From Nocardiopsis chromatogenes YIM 90109 (GTDB taxonomy: Bacteria; Actinomycetota; Actinomycetes; Streptosporangiales; Streptosporangiaceae): DNA of 38,063 nt. The position numbers were made by a program, and so were the translations under genes. This document shows, piece by piece, positions 8,620-16,893 of this stretch. Under the pieces are notes generated by a model. The model saw only the letters and a list, made by a program, of their open reading frames with translations, ran no database searches and was not told the DNA's origin. Every line of letters starts with the position of its first letter. Position 1 is the first letter of the stretch. The stretch covers positions 15,429-53,491 of the forward strand of contig NZ_ANBH01000034.1 in the NCBI RefSeq assembly GCF_000341185.1. Reading direction: 5' to 3'.

Positions 8620-8859
8620 TCACTCTCCGCCGGAGGCCTCAAGCGTGTAGTCGAGGCCGGGGCGGATCTCGAAGCCGGCCAGGCGGGCGGCCTCGTGAAG
8701 GGGCTCGCCCTCCAGGTCGTAGACGAACAGCAGGTCCCCATCGCCTTCGGTGTCGAGGAACCGGGCCAGCGCGCGTGCCGATTCCTCGTCGATGGGCGTG
8801 CTCCACACCTGCCATTCCGTCTCGCGGTCGTAGCCGCAGATCTCACGTACCAGGTGCAT
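8620..8859 (-). CDS. Probable immunity protein for the colicin E3-like toxin
   Basis: 79 residues, strongly acidic (roughly 19 Asp/Glu against 6-7 Arg). It lies 33 bp downstream of the rRNase-toxin gene on the same strand, with a GAAGGA ribosome site before its ATG. Colicin E3 and cloacin immunity proteins are also small (~85 residues) and acidic and bind their nuclease tightly; the YDRETE segment near the N-terminus faintly recalls their FDKSTE. I see no convincing sequence match, so the assignment rests on position, size and charge. Confidence 0.6.
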   Translation of the reverse strand: MHLVREICGYDRETEWQVWSTPIDEESARALARFLDTEGDGDLLFVYDLEGEPLHEAARLAGFEIRPGLDYTLEASGGE

Positions 8860-8892
8860 TCCGGATCCTTCGCAGCATGCCGCACAGCACGG

Positions 8893-10113
8893 TCACGGTT
8901 CGACCTTGCGTTGCGGGTCGGCGGGCTTCGTCTCCTCACCGGTGGTGGCGTCGTACTCGCCCTGGTGTTTCCCGCGCTTGTTGTACTTCTCCACGGTGCC
9001 GTGCTGATAGTCCCATTCGTAGATGTTCCCCTCGTCGTCCTTCCAGCGGGCCCGCTTCTTGCCGCCGCCCTGCACCGAGGTCTTCGGCTTGACCTTCTTC
9101 GCTTTGGGGAACGCGGACAGGGAGGAGGGGGCCGGGTGGTAGCTGCACGCCGCCGGCTTCTTGTCCTTCTTCTTGCCCGCGGGAACGAAGAAGCCCGCCT
9201 CGGCGACGGTACCGGGACCCGACCGGGGAAGGGGGGCCGTGGAGGGGCCGATCGGAGCGAGGCCGGTCGCGGGGAGGCCGTCGACGGGCTCAGCCGCAAC
9301 GGGATCGAGCACCAGGGTCCCGCCGACCACCGTGGCGCTGACCGGATGGAGGCGGCCGCCGGTCGCGCCGTCCACGGCCGCGTCGGCCAGCTCCTCGCAG
9401 GCGCTGAACGCGTCGTCGTACTTGCGCTGTGCCTCGGCGACCTTGGCCTTGCGCGTGTTCCTGAGCTTTTTGGCCTTACGCCAGCGGTTCCAGAGCTTGG
9501 TGATCTTGGGGATGTTCTTGACCAGCTTGGCGCCCTTGCCCCAAGGGGAGAACCCGACGACCGTCCACAGGCATGCGACCAGGTCGCCCTCGGTCAGGCA
9601 GGCCTTGGCGTCGTTGTAGCCGATGATGTCGGCGACGACGTCGAGGAGTTCGTCCCAGGGGTCGTCGACATCCTCCAGCGCCTGTTCGGCGTCGTCCAGC
9701 TCCTGTTCGGCGTCGTACAGCGCCTCCGCCAGAGCGGGGTCCCAGCCGTCATCCTCGTCCTCGGACGGGTCCTCTTCGCCTCCGGACTCCTCCTCTTCGG
9801 AGCCCGCCTCTTCGGAACCCTCCTCTTCCGACCCGTCGCCCTCCCCGGAGCCCTCTCCGTCACCACCGTCGTCCTGGGAGCCGTCACCGCTCCCGTCGGC
9901 CGACCCCCCGCCCCCGGAATCCGGTCCGCCGCCGAACTGTTCGCAGTCCTGACGTTCGGGGTCGACGCGGCACAGAGCGGCGATGTAGAGCTCCTGGGTG
10001 CGCGTGGGAAGCCCGAACGCGAACACGGCCACGACGATCGTGGCGACGAGCAGGATCAGGGCCCCGTACTCGACCTTGAATCCGCCGTGCTCGGCTTTCC
10101 AGACCCAACGCAT
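8893..10113 (-). CDS. Pilin-anchored toxin with colicin E3-type 16S rRNase domain
   Basis: 406 residues. Residues 1-10 are the leader MRWVWKAEHG, followed by GFKVEY (prepilin-like G/xxxxEY), a membrane helix to about residue 34, and Cys48/Cys57. Residues 60-120 are an Asp/Glu/Ser/Gly linker. A helical pre-toxin block follows (IIGYNDAKACLTEGD ... KLWNRWRKAKK), shared with the proteins at 25081-26322 and 36468-38024. The C-terminus matches the colicin E3/cloacin DF13 ribonuclease: GGGKKRARW, YEWDYQHG and DPQRK. Asp368, His371, Glu375 and Arg402 correspond to E3 Asp510, His513, Glu517 and Arg545 with nearly the same spacing. The predicted action is cleavage of 16S rRNA in the decoding site of target cells. 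The ATG at 10113 gives the same leader as the two related proteins. Confidence 0.88.
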   Translation of the reverse strand: MRWVWKAEHGGFKVEYGALILLVATIVVAVFAFGLPTRTQELYIAALCRVDPERQDCEQFGGGPDSGGGGSADGSGDGSQDDGGDGEGSGEGDGSEEEGSEEAGSEEEESGGEEDPSEDEDDGWDPALAEALYDAEQELDDAEQALEDVDDPWDELLDVVADIIGYNDAKACLTEGDLVACLWTVVGFSPWGKGAKLVKNIPKITKLWNRWRKAKKLRNTRKAKVAEAQRKYDDAFSACEELADAAVDGATGGRLHPVSATVVGGTLVLDPVAAEPVDGLPATGLAPIGPSTAPLPRSGPGTVAEAGFFVPAGKKKDKKPAACSYHPAPSSLSAFPKAKKVKPKTSVQGGGKKRARWKDDEGNIYEWDYQHGTVEKYNKRGKHQGEYDATTGEETKPADPQRKVEP

Positions 10114-10182
10114 GTCCTGTGATCCCCCGTGGTCACCGTCTACAGGTCCGCCCATATGGACAGGGCGTCGGAGCGACACAAC

Positions 10183-10250
10183 AAACTATGAGGGGGCCGA
10201 GCGGGGGAACAGTGTCTGCGGGCCCAAATTGAGGGGGTATGGGCCCAAAT
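10183..10250 (-). promoter_or_regulatory. Two ATTTGGGCCC boxes upstream of the rRNase toxin
   Basis: Reading the minus strand, ATTTGGGCCC occurs twice with a 21-bp period (GGGCCC cores 10241-10246 and 10220-10225). A possible -10 (TAGTTT, 10188-10183) lies about 70 nt before the toxin start. The boxes belong to the same motif family as those before the other pilin-anchored genes, but the box-to-promoter spacing differs from the main consensus. Confidence 0.45.
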
Positions 10251-10463
10251 CGACGCCCGTGTACGCGGGAGGGCGGGTTCGTCTGGCCGCGGGTGCCGGG
10301 CCCACCCGTGCCCCGACGTGGCCGTGGATGCGGAGGACGGGGAGACGAAGACCTCGGCGGACGGGGGACCGGCCTGCCGGTTCACGATCGACAGGTCCGG
10401 TCCCCGTGGAGCCGCCGGTCGCGGACCGGCAAGGAGGATCCCGGGGCCCCTCCCGGGCGGAGG

Positions 10464-10814
10464 TCAGCCCACGTAGGTGAACCGGCAGATGTCCAGGGAG
10501 TCCGCCGGTTCGGCCAGATGTTCCAGGGCGAGGCGGATCCGCGCCGGGGCGGCCTCCTTCGGCAGGTCCCAGACGGCGTAGGGCGGGTCGTCGGCGGCGA
10601 GGAGGTCGATGGGGCGGACTCCGGCGTCGTACAGGTCGGAGATGAGCCGCACGGTGATGTCGATGAAGCGGTTCTCCTGTCCGGGGCGCAGGGTTCCCCC
10701 GGCCCCGCCCTGGACGGGGTGGAAGGGGACCCAGTCCTCCTTCGCGTAGGAGATGGGATAGTCCAGCTCTTCGCGGTACTCGGCGGTGTCGACGCGCATG
10801 TCGGTGTCGGTCAC
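10464..10814 (-). CDS. Unknown small protein
   Basis: About 116 residues, including EELDYPISYAKEDWVPFHP and LISDLYDAGVRPIDLLA; mixed alpha/beta and acidic overall. The GTG at 10814 has GAGG eight nt upstream; ATGs at 10799 and 10859 are alternatives, the last overlapping the divergent gene. No family is recognised. Its size and its place next to a toxin gene would fit an orphan immunity gene, but nothing in the sequence proves it. Confidence 0.5.
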   Translation of the reverse strand: MTDTDMRVDTAEYREELDYPISYAKEDWVPFHPVQGGAGGTLRPGQENRFIDITVRLISDLYDAGVRPIDLLAADDPPYAVWDLPKEAAPARIRLALEHLAEPADSLDICRFTYVG

Positions 10815-10857
10815 GGCCCGAACCTCGGGGCGGGGCGACCGGCGGGGGAAGGAGATC

Positions 10858-11325
10858 ATGAGCTGGACGGGCGTGTGGGCGGTCGGGGCCGTCCCGTTGA
10901 CGAGGGCCGCTGAAGGCGACGGGGAGGCCCCACCGGGTCCCGGTGCGCCCGGCGACCGCGCCGAGGCGCTGCTGGACCTCATGGGATCGGACGCGGCTGC
11001 GACGGCCCCGTTCGTGGCCACGGCGCGCAAAGCGGACCCGGCGGCGGCGCTGGCCTCCGCGCTCGGTGGCGTCCTCCCGGGATCGGGGGGCGACTTCGTC
11101 GCCTCCCCAGCGGAGGTTCCCGGGATCATGGCCGCCCTGACGGCGGTCGCCTCCCCGGGAACCGAGGAGCGGGACCGCCTGTGCGAGGAGGCGGGGGCCT
11201 GGATGAAGGCCCACGGCGACGAACCGGACCTCCGTCCCGAAGAAGCCGTTGACGGTCTGTTCACGGTCATGGAGGCGGCGATGCGGCACGGACAGGCCGT
11301 GGCGGGGGTGAGCCTGCGCTACTGA
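10858..11325 (+). CDS. Unknown protein, divergent from its neighbour
   Basis: 155 residues from the ATG at 10858, with AAGGAG just upstream. It is Ala/Gly-rich and acidic, with helices such as AEALLDLMGSDAAATAPFV and a C-terminal EEAVDGLFTVMEAAMRHG. There is no signal peptide or membrane helix. Codon bias supports this frame over the long opposite-strand frame. No family is recognised. It converges on the DUF3592 gene, 12 bp away. Confidence 0.5.
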   Translation: MSWTGVWAVGAVPLTRAAEGDGEAPPGPGAPGDRAEALLDLMGSDAAATAPFVATARKADPAAALASALGGVLPGSGGDFVASPAEVPGIMAALTAVASPGTEERDRLCEEAGAWMKAHGDEPDLRPEEAVDGLFTVMEAAMRHGQAVAGVSLRY

Positions 11326-11337
11326 GGTGCGGCGGCC

Positions 11338-12243
11338 TCACAGGTACAGCACGATCACCACGCCCACGGCGATGAACACGATGCCGATGAGGAGGCCGAA
11401 CAGCGGGGCCTTTGCCGAACCGGCGTTCTTCCCTACGGCGATCTCAGCCGGGTCCGACGGGTCATAGGCGATGTCGATCTGCTGACCGGGCGCGTAGCGG
11501 GTCGTGCTCGTCGCCATGGGCGCCTTGCGATGGACCTGGCGGCCGTCCGGGAGCTGGAACAGCACCGTGTACGGATACACCGTGACCATTCGGTGGTTCG
11601 TGCTGCTCCCCGGATTCTGGCGGACCCACTCCTCCCAGGAGTGCGTCACCGCGGCCACGGCGTGCTCCGGGTTCCGGCGCAGTCCGCTCTGGTCCCTCCA
11701 CGTCCACGCCGACGAGAGGCATGCCAGCAGCCCCGCCACCGCGAACATGCCGCCGAACACCGGGTTCTCCGCTTCGCCTAGCCGGTCGCGGAACAGGAAC
11801 AGGACGATCATCGCGACGACGATCACCGTGAACAGCGCCTTCTGCACGACGCTCCGCAGCGGGCTCTCCTCTCTCGGAGCAGGCGCCCCCGCGATCGGGT
11901 GCAGGTACGGGTTGTCCACGATCTCCGCGTTCTCCGGGTCGTCAGGGTCGAACAGGACCGTCACCCGCCACCCCGGCACCGGGACGATCCCACCGAACCC
12001 GCGGGCGAACTCCCGGACGTGCTCCTGCCCCGACGGTGTCGCGAACCGCAGCTGTACCGCGTGCTCGGTCCGCTGGGGCGGCGAGAGCGGTGCCACCCCG
12101 ACGACCTCCGCCTCCGCACGCACGCCCTTGAGGTTCCTCGTGCGCCGCCGCATTGCCGAGCGCGCGGACATGAACAGCCGGTACAGGACGTAGGCCCCGA
12201 CGGCGACGGCGACGAGAAGGGTGGGAAGCGGAATATCGGGCAC
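11338..12243 (-). CDS. DUF3592 membrane protein, two tandem domains
   Basis: 301 residues, starting at a GTG with GAGGA seven nt upstream. There is an N-terminal helix (LPTLLVAVAVGAYVLYRLF), two helices around residues 150-195 and one at the C-terminus. Two extracytoplasmic beta domains each carry the DUF3592 pattern: VQLRFATPSGQEH ... VTVLFDPDDPENAEIV and VLFQLPDGRQVH ... IDIAYDPSDPAEIAV. The DUF3592 function is unknown. It lies between island genes but shows no toxin feature. Confidence 0.75.
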   Translation of the reverse strand: MPDIPLPTLLVAVAVGAYVLYRLFMSARSAMRRRTRNLKGVRAEAEVVGVAPLSPPQRTEHAVQLRFATPSGQEHVREFARGFGGIVPVPGWRVTVLFDPDDPENAEIVDNPYLHPIAGAPAPREESPLRSVVQKALFTVIVVAMIVLFLFRDRLGEAENPVFGGMFAVAGLLACLSSAWTWRDQSGLRRNPEHAVAAVTHSWEEWVRQNPGSSTNHRMVTVYPYTVLFQLPDGRQVHRKAPMATSTTRYAPGQQIDIAYDPSDPAEIAVGKNAGSAKAPLFGLLIGIVFIAVGVVIVLYL

Positions 12244-12412
12244 AGGCCGGTCCTCGGAAAAACGCGGGGGAGACGGGGCCGTCGGTCGAGCGGCTGCCAG
12301 GGCGACGAAGCGGGCTGATCCTAACAACCGGTCCCTAAGAGGCGGTATGGGGCGACCTCTGGCCGCGTGCGGCCAAACCCCGCCTCCGGGTCGTGCACCT
12401 GTCCATCCGGGA

Positions 12413-13368
12413 TCAATGGGGGAGCGGACGCGAGGGGCGGTGTCCGTCCAATGCGAACAGGTGTGCCTCCACCGCTGCCTGCACCTCCCTGAAGGTCTCG
12501 GTCGCCGCGACCCTGTCCAGGTACAGGCAGTGCTCGGCCACGGTCGGCAGCTCGAATGCGAAATAGATCCCCATCAGCGGGTTGATGAACAGCTCTCCGC
12601 CCGCGGTCCTGCGCGTGAACCGCACGTCCCCGAACTCGCCGCGCACCGCCGCCGCGATCGACCCGTTCACGATGCTCGCCCTTCGCGGCGTCATTTCCTG
12701 GGCGTGTTCCACCGCCTCCAGGAAGGCGGCCCCTTCCTCGCTGCTCTTCGGAACCGAGAATGCCCCCAGGTACCCGCCCGCCCTTTCCAAGGCCGCGACA
12801 TTCTCCAGGAACAATGCGTGTGAGACTCCGTGGTAGGCGTCCACGCCGAATCCGATGCAGCAGACCAGCCGGACCGGCACCTCGTCCAGTCCCGCCAGCG
12901 CGGCCAGGCTGGAGATGTCCTCCTCAGGCGTCCCGAGTCCGGCCTCGTCGCCCCGCATGAGGATGTCGGTCCCGCCGTCGACCAGCACCACGGCGTCCAC
13001 CTCCAGGCCGCGTACCAGTGCCCGGTAGGACTCCCGGAGGGGGCGTGCCCCCGTGCGACGGAGAGCGTGCACGGTGGAGGGCAGTCCCCGTGAAGCCAGC
13101 CACCGGGCCAGCGTCCGTTCGGGGAAGTAGTCCGGGGCCCGGGCGAGTCCGGGGCGACTTCGGCGGCGTCGGGAGCGACCCAGGCCAGCTCGGGATCGAG
13201 TCGGCTGAAGCTCAGGTTCGCCAGGTGGACCTGTCGCCCGCCAGCCCGCAGCGCGAGGGCCAGGGGCAGCCCTGCATAGATGTCGAAGCCGCCGCCCGCC
13301 CCGGCGATGAGCACCGACCGTGCCCCGGCCAACCGGGCGAACAAGGGGTTCTCGCGCAGAGAAGTCAT
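12413..13368 (-). pseudogene. DUF1152 protein, frameshifted
   Basis: The 5' part (from 13368) reads SVLIAGAGGGFDIYAGLPLA, the DUF1152 start. The frame shifts between about 13130 and 13160, within a G/C-run region. The other frame then continues with DYFPERTLARWLASRG, VDAVVLVDGGTDILMRGDE and VCCIGFGVDAYHGVSH, to a stop at 12413. One inserted or two deleted bases would restore a ~318-residue protein. DUF1152 proteins are probably cytosolic enzymes of unknown activity. Either this is a real inactivating mutation or a sequencing error in a homopolymer-rich stretch; the intact codon bias on both sides favours a recent event or an error. Confidence 0.75.
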
Positions 13369-13555
13369 GGCCCCGGATCCTAGGCGTGGCGAATCGGCCC
13401 GTGCGGGGGCTGCGCGCCCTCCGCTGCCGTTGTCAGGGCATCGTGGTCACATGACCGACGAGCCCGGGGGCGACGACGGCTCCACGCTCGCCTTCGGCCG
13501 CAGGCCGGGCGGGAACGGGCCTCGGCTGCGTGAGTGGCGTGCTCGGGGAGGCACC

Positions 13556-14110
13556 ATGCGACAAGAGGAATACTCGCCTGTCGGACGCGGCCCGCAGCAG
13601 GTCCTCGACGATCTCGGGACACGGTCCCTGAGCAACGGTGAGCTGCTGTCCGTGAACACTTATGCCAAGACCCGCCTCGACTTCGGGGCGGGCGAGGAGC
13701 GACGCGCAGCCTGGGCGGAAGTGGCGCTGGCCGCCAGTGATCGACTCCTGTTCCACCCTGATCCGTACTGCGACCGCCTTAAGCGGGCGGCCGAGCAGTG
13801 CCGTATCCATCTCGCTGTGCGGCGCAAATGCCCCGAGGACCGTGAAGGGGGTCTCGGGCTCTCCTCCACCATGGCCGACATCGCCCTGCGCGAGCTTCCC
13901 GACGACCTCTCCGGGGTGGAACAGGACTGCGCTCGCTGGTGGCAGGATCCACGGGCCACGGTCGACGAGCGTGGGATCGAGAGGATCGCCCTCTTGAGGA
14001 ACTACAAGAATCTCCTTTCGATGGTCCTGGAAGTCCCCTTGGAGGACTATCCCGACTGGGCTCGGGGCCGGATCGCGCGCTGGGCGGCGCTCCACCGCCG
14101 ACTGCCGTGA
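13556..14110 (+). CDS. Unknown protein upstream of Imm7
   Basis: 184 residues from the ATG at 13556 (GGAGG five nt upstream); an ATG at 13451 would add a Gly/Arg-rich leader. It is largely helical, with YCDRLKRAAEQCRIHLAVRR and DIALRELPDDLSGVEQDCARWW. There is no signal or membrane segment. The gene ends 42 bp before the Imm7 gene on the same strand, so the two are probably co-transcribed. No family is recognised; it could be a second immunity gene or another cytosolic protein. Confidence 0.55.
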   Translation: MRQEEYSPVGRGPQQVLDDLGTRSLSNGELLSVNTYAKTRLDFGAGEERRAAWAEVALAASDRLLFHPDPYCDRLKRAAEQCRIHLAVRRKCPEDREGGLGLSSTMADIALRELPDDLSGVEQDCARWWQDPRATVDERGIERIALLRNYKNLLSMVLEVPLEDYPDWARGRIARWAALHRRLP

Positions 14111-14152
14111 CCGCGGAGGACGGTTCCGCACAGGAAGCAGGGGAGAAAGGGC

Positions 14153-14554
14153 ATGTTCGAGTTCCACGGCTGGCTGGCGATCAAGGGGCCGGACACGCCT
14201 GACGACGAGCCTGATCCGGAGGTCCTTCACCGCCTGGTGGAGTCCGCGTCCGGGGGATCGTCCCTGATCGACCTCCGATGGATCAACGGGGAGCTGTTCC
14301 TCCATGTGGGCGGCCTGCTCAACCGGCGTTCCTCCGAGGCGGACGAGGTGTTCGACCTCGTCGAACATATCGGATCCATCGCCCCCGGTTCCTACGGGCT
14401 GCTCTATTACCACGACGATGAGATGGCCAGGGACGACGGGAACGCCTTCCATGTCCTCGCCGTGAGACGCGGGCAGGTCACCGAGGAGAGCGACGGCCAC
14501 CTGTCCCCGGTCATCCCACGCTTGGAGGGCCCCTCCTCCCCGACAGGCGGCTGA
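14153..14554 (+). CDS. Imm7-family immunity protein, orphan
   Basis: 133 residues starting MFEFHGWLAIKGPD. The HGW start, WINGELFLHVGGLLNRRSS, APGSYGLLYYHDDE and the late LSPVIPRLE match the Imm7 pattern as I remember it from toxin-immunity loci. Imm7 proteins act in the cytosol against nuclease-type polymorphic toxins. No toxin gene precedes it here, so it is an orphan, probably kept to resist related strains or left behind by toxin loss. It is cytosolic, with no signal peptide. Confidence 0.7.
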   Translation: MFEFHGWLAIKGPDTPDDEPDPEVLHRLVESASGGSSLIDLRWINGELFLHVGGLLNRRSSEADEVFDLVEHIGSIAPGSYGLLYYHDDEMARDDGNAFHVLAVRRGQVTEESDGHLSPVIPRLEGPSSPTGG

Positions 14555-14598
14555 CGGAGACGAGGCCCCTGCGCTCCGGCCGCGGAGGAGGGGTATGG

Positions 14599-14663
14599 GG
14601 CCGCCCGCGGGGATCTCCCGGTCGGGGACGGGGACCGGGAGCCCCTCATCCCCGCGGGCGGCC
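14599..14663. terminator. Long nested hairpin between convergent genes
   Basis: There is an outer perfect 15-bp stem (14599-14613 with 14649-14663) and an inner perfect 9-bp stem (14615-14623 with 14633-14641). It lies in the 300-bp gap between the Imm7 gene (+) and the lipoprotein gene (-), so a bidirectional terminator fits. The length and nesting are unusual for a simple terminator. Confidence 0.6.
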
Positions 14664-14796
14664 GGGGAGGCACCGGCCCCCGCGGGGAGGCGAAGGGGCC
14701 CGTGCACTGTGGCCGACGGGTCCAAGCCTCACCGATCCCGGTGGAGAAGTGGGGGAGGGTTTCGGGCCTGTGGACGAAGAGCTCCACACGGAACAG

Positions 14797-14824
14797 GGCC
14801 GCCCTCCGCTTGCGGAGAACGGCC
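14797..14824 (-). terminator. Terminator hairpin of the lipoprotein gene
   Basis: On the minus strand GGCCG-TT-CTCCGC pairs with GCGGAG-GG-CGGCC: 13 pairs including two G-U, ending 32 nt past the stop at 14856. There is no clear U run. Confidence 0.55.
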
Positions 14825-14855
14825 CCGGGCCCTTTCGGAGACTCTGACGCTGTCG

Positions 14856-15743
14856 TCAGGCGGTGTCGAGGCTCTCCTGGATCGTGCCCGTGTTGTCCTC
14901 GGGCGGTGTGGACACCTCGAGCTCCTCGCCCCATGCGCTGTAGTGGACGGTGCTCACGGCCTCCTCGCCGTCGGGTGTGGCCATCTGGACGGTGAACTCC
15001 TCGGGCAGCCCCTTGGGCGTGACGCTGAGTTCCCAGGCCACCTCGTCGAGGCCCGCGTCGGCGGCGTTCTTGAAGTCGTCGTTGCCCTTGTCCGCCAGGT
15101 CGCGGGTCTTCGTCGTCCCGGTGAAGCGCGTCACCGGGCCGTTCTCGCCCTCATCGGACTCCGGGCCGCCGTCCAGCTCGCCCAGGGCGACGACGTCCAT
15201 GCTGGAGCTCCCGGCGGCCTGCTCCAAGGAGGCGTTGACCTCCTTGTGCATGATCCGGAAGATCTCCGCGAAGGGGCCGAGGTCCTCTTCGGCGCCGTCG
15301 ATCTCCTCGGCCGTGAGCCGCATCCAGTCCTTCTCCCCGACGAGCGGTTCGCCCTCCAGCATCATGTAGACCACGCCGTCGGACACCACGGTGTGCGCCG
15401 TCTCGGGTTCGTCACCGCTGTTGTCCACGGTGGTCATCTGCGCCGCCGGAGGGTCGGTCAGCAGCAGCGACATGGTGACGTCCTCGATGGAGGCGCCCTC
15501 CTCCTCCGCCTCCTCGGGCTCCACCGTCATGGTGACCTCGACGGAGAGGGCCTCCTGCATGCGGTCCTGGACGAGCGTCGCGAGCTCGTCGGGGGCGTCC
15601 GGCAGTTCGACGTCGTCCATCTCCGCGGGCGCGACGGGGGAGGGCTCCGGCTCGGCGGGCTCCTCTTCTCCGCCGCCCTGGCAGGCGGTGGCGAGCAGGG
15701 CGGTGGCGAGGAGTGCGGCTGACCGGGGGACGCGAGTTCTCAT
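14856..15743 (-). CDS. LppX/LolA-like lipoprotein
   Basis: 295 residues. The lipoprotein signal ends in LLATAC, followed by a Gln/Gly/Glu-rich spacer. Alternating strand pattern (VEVTMTVEPEE, VTMSLLLTDPP, AHTVVSDGVVYMM) and a C-terminal TPDGEEAVSTVHYSAWG repeat the design of the lipoprotein at 1220-2056, as seen in the LppX/LprG group. It is probably anchored on the outer face of the membrane and binds a hydrophobic ligand or another lipoprotein. It is divergent from the next lipoprotein gene at 15921. There is no direct sign of a link to the toxins. Confidence 0.65.
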   Translation of the reverse strand: MRTRVPRSAALLATALLATACQGGGEEEPAEPEPSPVAPAEMDDVELPDAPDELATLVQDRMQEALSVEVTMTVEPEEAEEEGASIEDVTMSLLLTDPPAAQMTTVDNSGDEPETAHTVVSDGVVYMMLEGEPLVGEKDWMRLTAEEIDGAEEDLGPFAEIFRIMHKEVNASLEQAAGSSSMDVVALGELDGGPESDEGENGPVTRFTGTTKTRDLADKGNDDFKNAADAGLDEVAWELSVTPKGLPEEFTVQMATPDGEEAVSTVHYSAWGEELEVSTPPEDNTGTIQESLDTA

Positions 15744-15920
15744 AGTGCCTGGAGCCTAACCGAGGGCCGTGAACGGGCGGCACCAGGGCGGTGGCCCATC
15801 CCGGTCAACGGCCCGCTCGGCCCCCTCGGTCGCCGCACTGGTGTCCGGGCCGGTCGGCGGGGCTGCGCTAGACTCCAGTGCCCCCGCTTCCGAAGCACCG
15901 TGAAGGTCGGAGTCCCCCCG

Positions 15921-16682
15921 ATGAACGGATCCCTCCCCAAGGCCCTCCTTCTCCTGCCGGTCCTCCTGCTCGCAGGGTGCGTCAGCCCGCCGGACGGCGA
16001 CGAGGAGCAGGCCGCGCCGCCCGCGTACGGCGGCGAGGAGGGCCCCGGCCGGTTCGACGGCGTCGCGGCGGACCGGGGAGAGCGCGGTGGGCCCGTCGGG
16101 GGCGACCTCCAGGTCGCCGTCGTCCGGACCGAGGCCACCGCCAACGACACCGTCGAGCTGATGACGGGCGAAGAGCTCTCCGAGCCCGCCGGGGACAACG
16201 GGGCGGTCGCCATGGACTGGACCTCGCGCCTGAGCATCACCTTCGCATCGGCGGAGCGGTCCGGCGGGGACGTCGTCTTCAACGGGACCGCCTCCTACCT
16301 CCACGACGAGGGGTCCTACATCATCCACAGCCAGGACTTCACCGTCCTGGTCCCCGAGGAGGGGGACGCCGAGGGGGAGGAGGGCGGCGACGGGTTCGCC
16401 CCGTACACGGCCGGGGAGGACGAGGTCCTCGCCGAGCTGACGCCGGACGAGCCCACCGCGGACTTCTCTGTGGCGATCGCGGACGTCCCCGACGAGAGCG
16501 GCGCCGAGCGCTATGAGGGCGGCCTCACCGGCCGCTACATCCGCTACGAGACGCCCGTCGAGGTCTGGGGCCACACGGTCGAGCCGCCGATGGACATCAT
16601 CCCCGGCCGGCTCTGCTACGCCGAAGGGCCGGACTGGCACGACGTGGAGCTGTTCGAGCAGCCCTCCATGCCCTGCGGGTGA
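15921..16682 (+). CDS. Lipoprotein, unknown function
   Basis: 253 residues; the ATG at 15921 has GGAG eight nt upstream. The signal LLLLPVLLLAGC ends in a classic lipobox. The mature part is acidic, with a central beta-rich region (LSITFASAERSGGDVVFNG, YIIHSQDFTVLVPEE). No family is recognised. It lies just upstream of the first beta-rich pilin-anchored gene, which has its own promoter motif at 16780-16825, so the two are probably separate units. Confidence 0.6.
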   Translation: MNGSLPKALLLLPVLLLAGCVSPPDGDEEQAAPPAYGGEEGPGRFDGVAADRGERGGPVGGDLQVAVVRTEATANDTVELMTGEELSEPAGDNGAVAMDWTSRLSITFASAERSGGDVVFNGTASYLHDEGSYIIHSQDFTVLVPEEGDAEGEEGGDGFAPYTAGEDEVLAELTPDEPTADFSVAIADVPDESGAERYEGGLTGRYIRYETPVEVWGHTVEPPMDIIPGRLCYAEGPDWHDVELFEQPSMPCG

Positions 16683-16779
16683 GCGCACCCCGGGGCACCC
16701 CGGGCCCACGCGGGTGAACCCCGTATGACGCCGGGGCGGCCGACGGGCGAAGGCGAGTGGGCCGTTTCTGGGCCCAGAG

Positions 16780-16825
16780 TTGGGTTCTGGGGCTCTACTC
16801 GCCCGGGGAGCCCGAACCGTACCTT
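16780..16825 (+). promoter_or_regulatory. Island promoter: GGGYYC direct repeat and -10
   Basis: TTGGGTTC (16780-16787), 2 nt, GGGCTC (16790-16795), exactly 24 nt, then TACCTT (16820-16825). The -10 is 69 nt before the ATG at 16894. The order and spacing are identical to four other island promoters (24405-24450, 26385-26431, 28128-28174 and 33910-33955). Confidence 0.65.
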
Positions 16826-16893
16826 CGGCCAATGTCTCTCCTCACGAACCACCGACACGGCAGTGCAGGGGCGTCCCGCCAGGGAGCCGTGCG

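Noticed and set aside
7138..10122. A ~990-codon open frame on the plus strand
   Set aside because: It runs antisense or out of frame through the DUF1989, DoxX and rRNase-toxin genes. Its protein is Pro/Arg/Gly-rich without motifs, as expected for shadow frames in GC-rich DNA.
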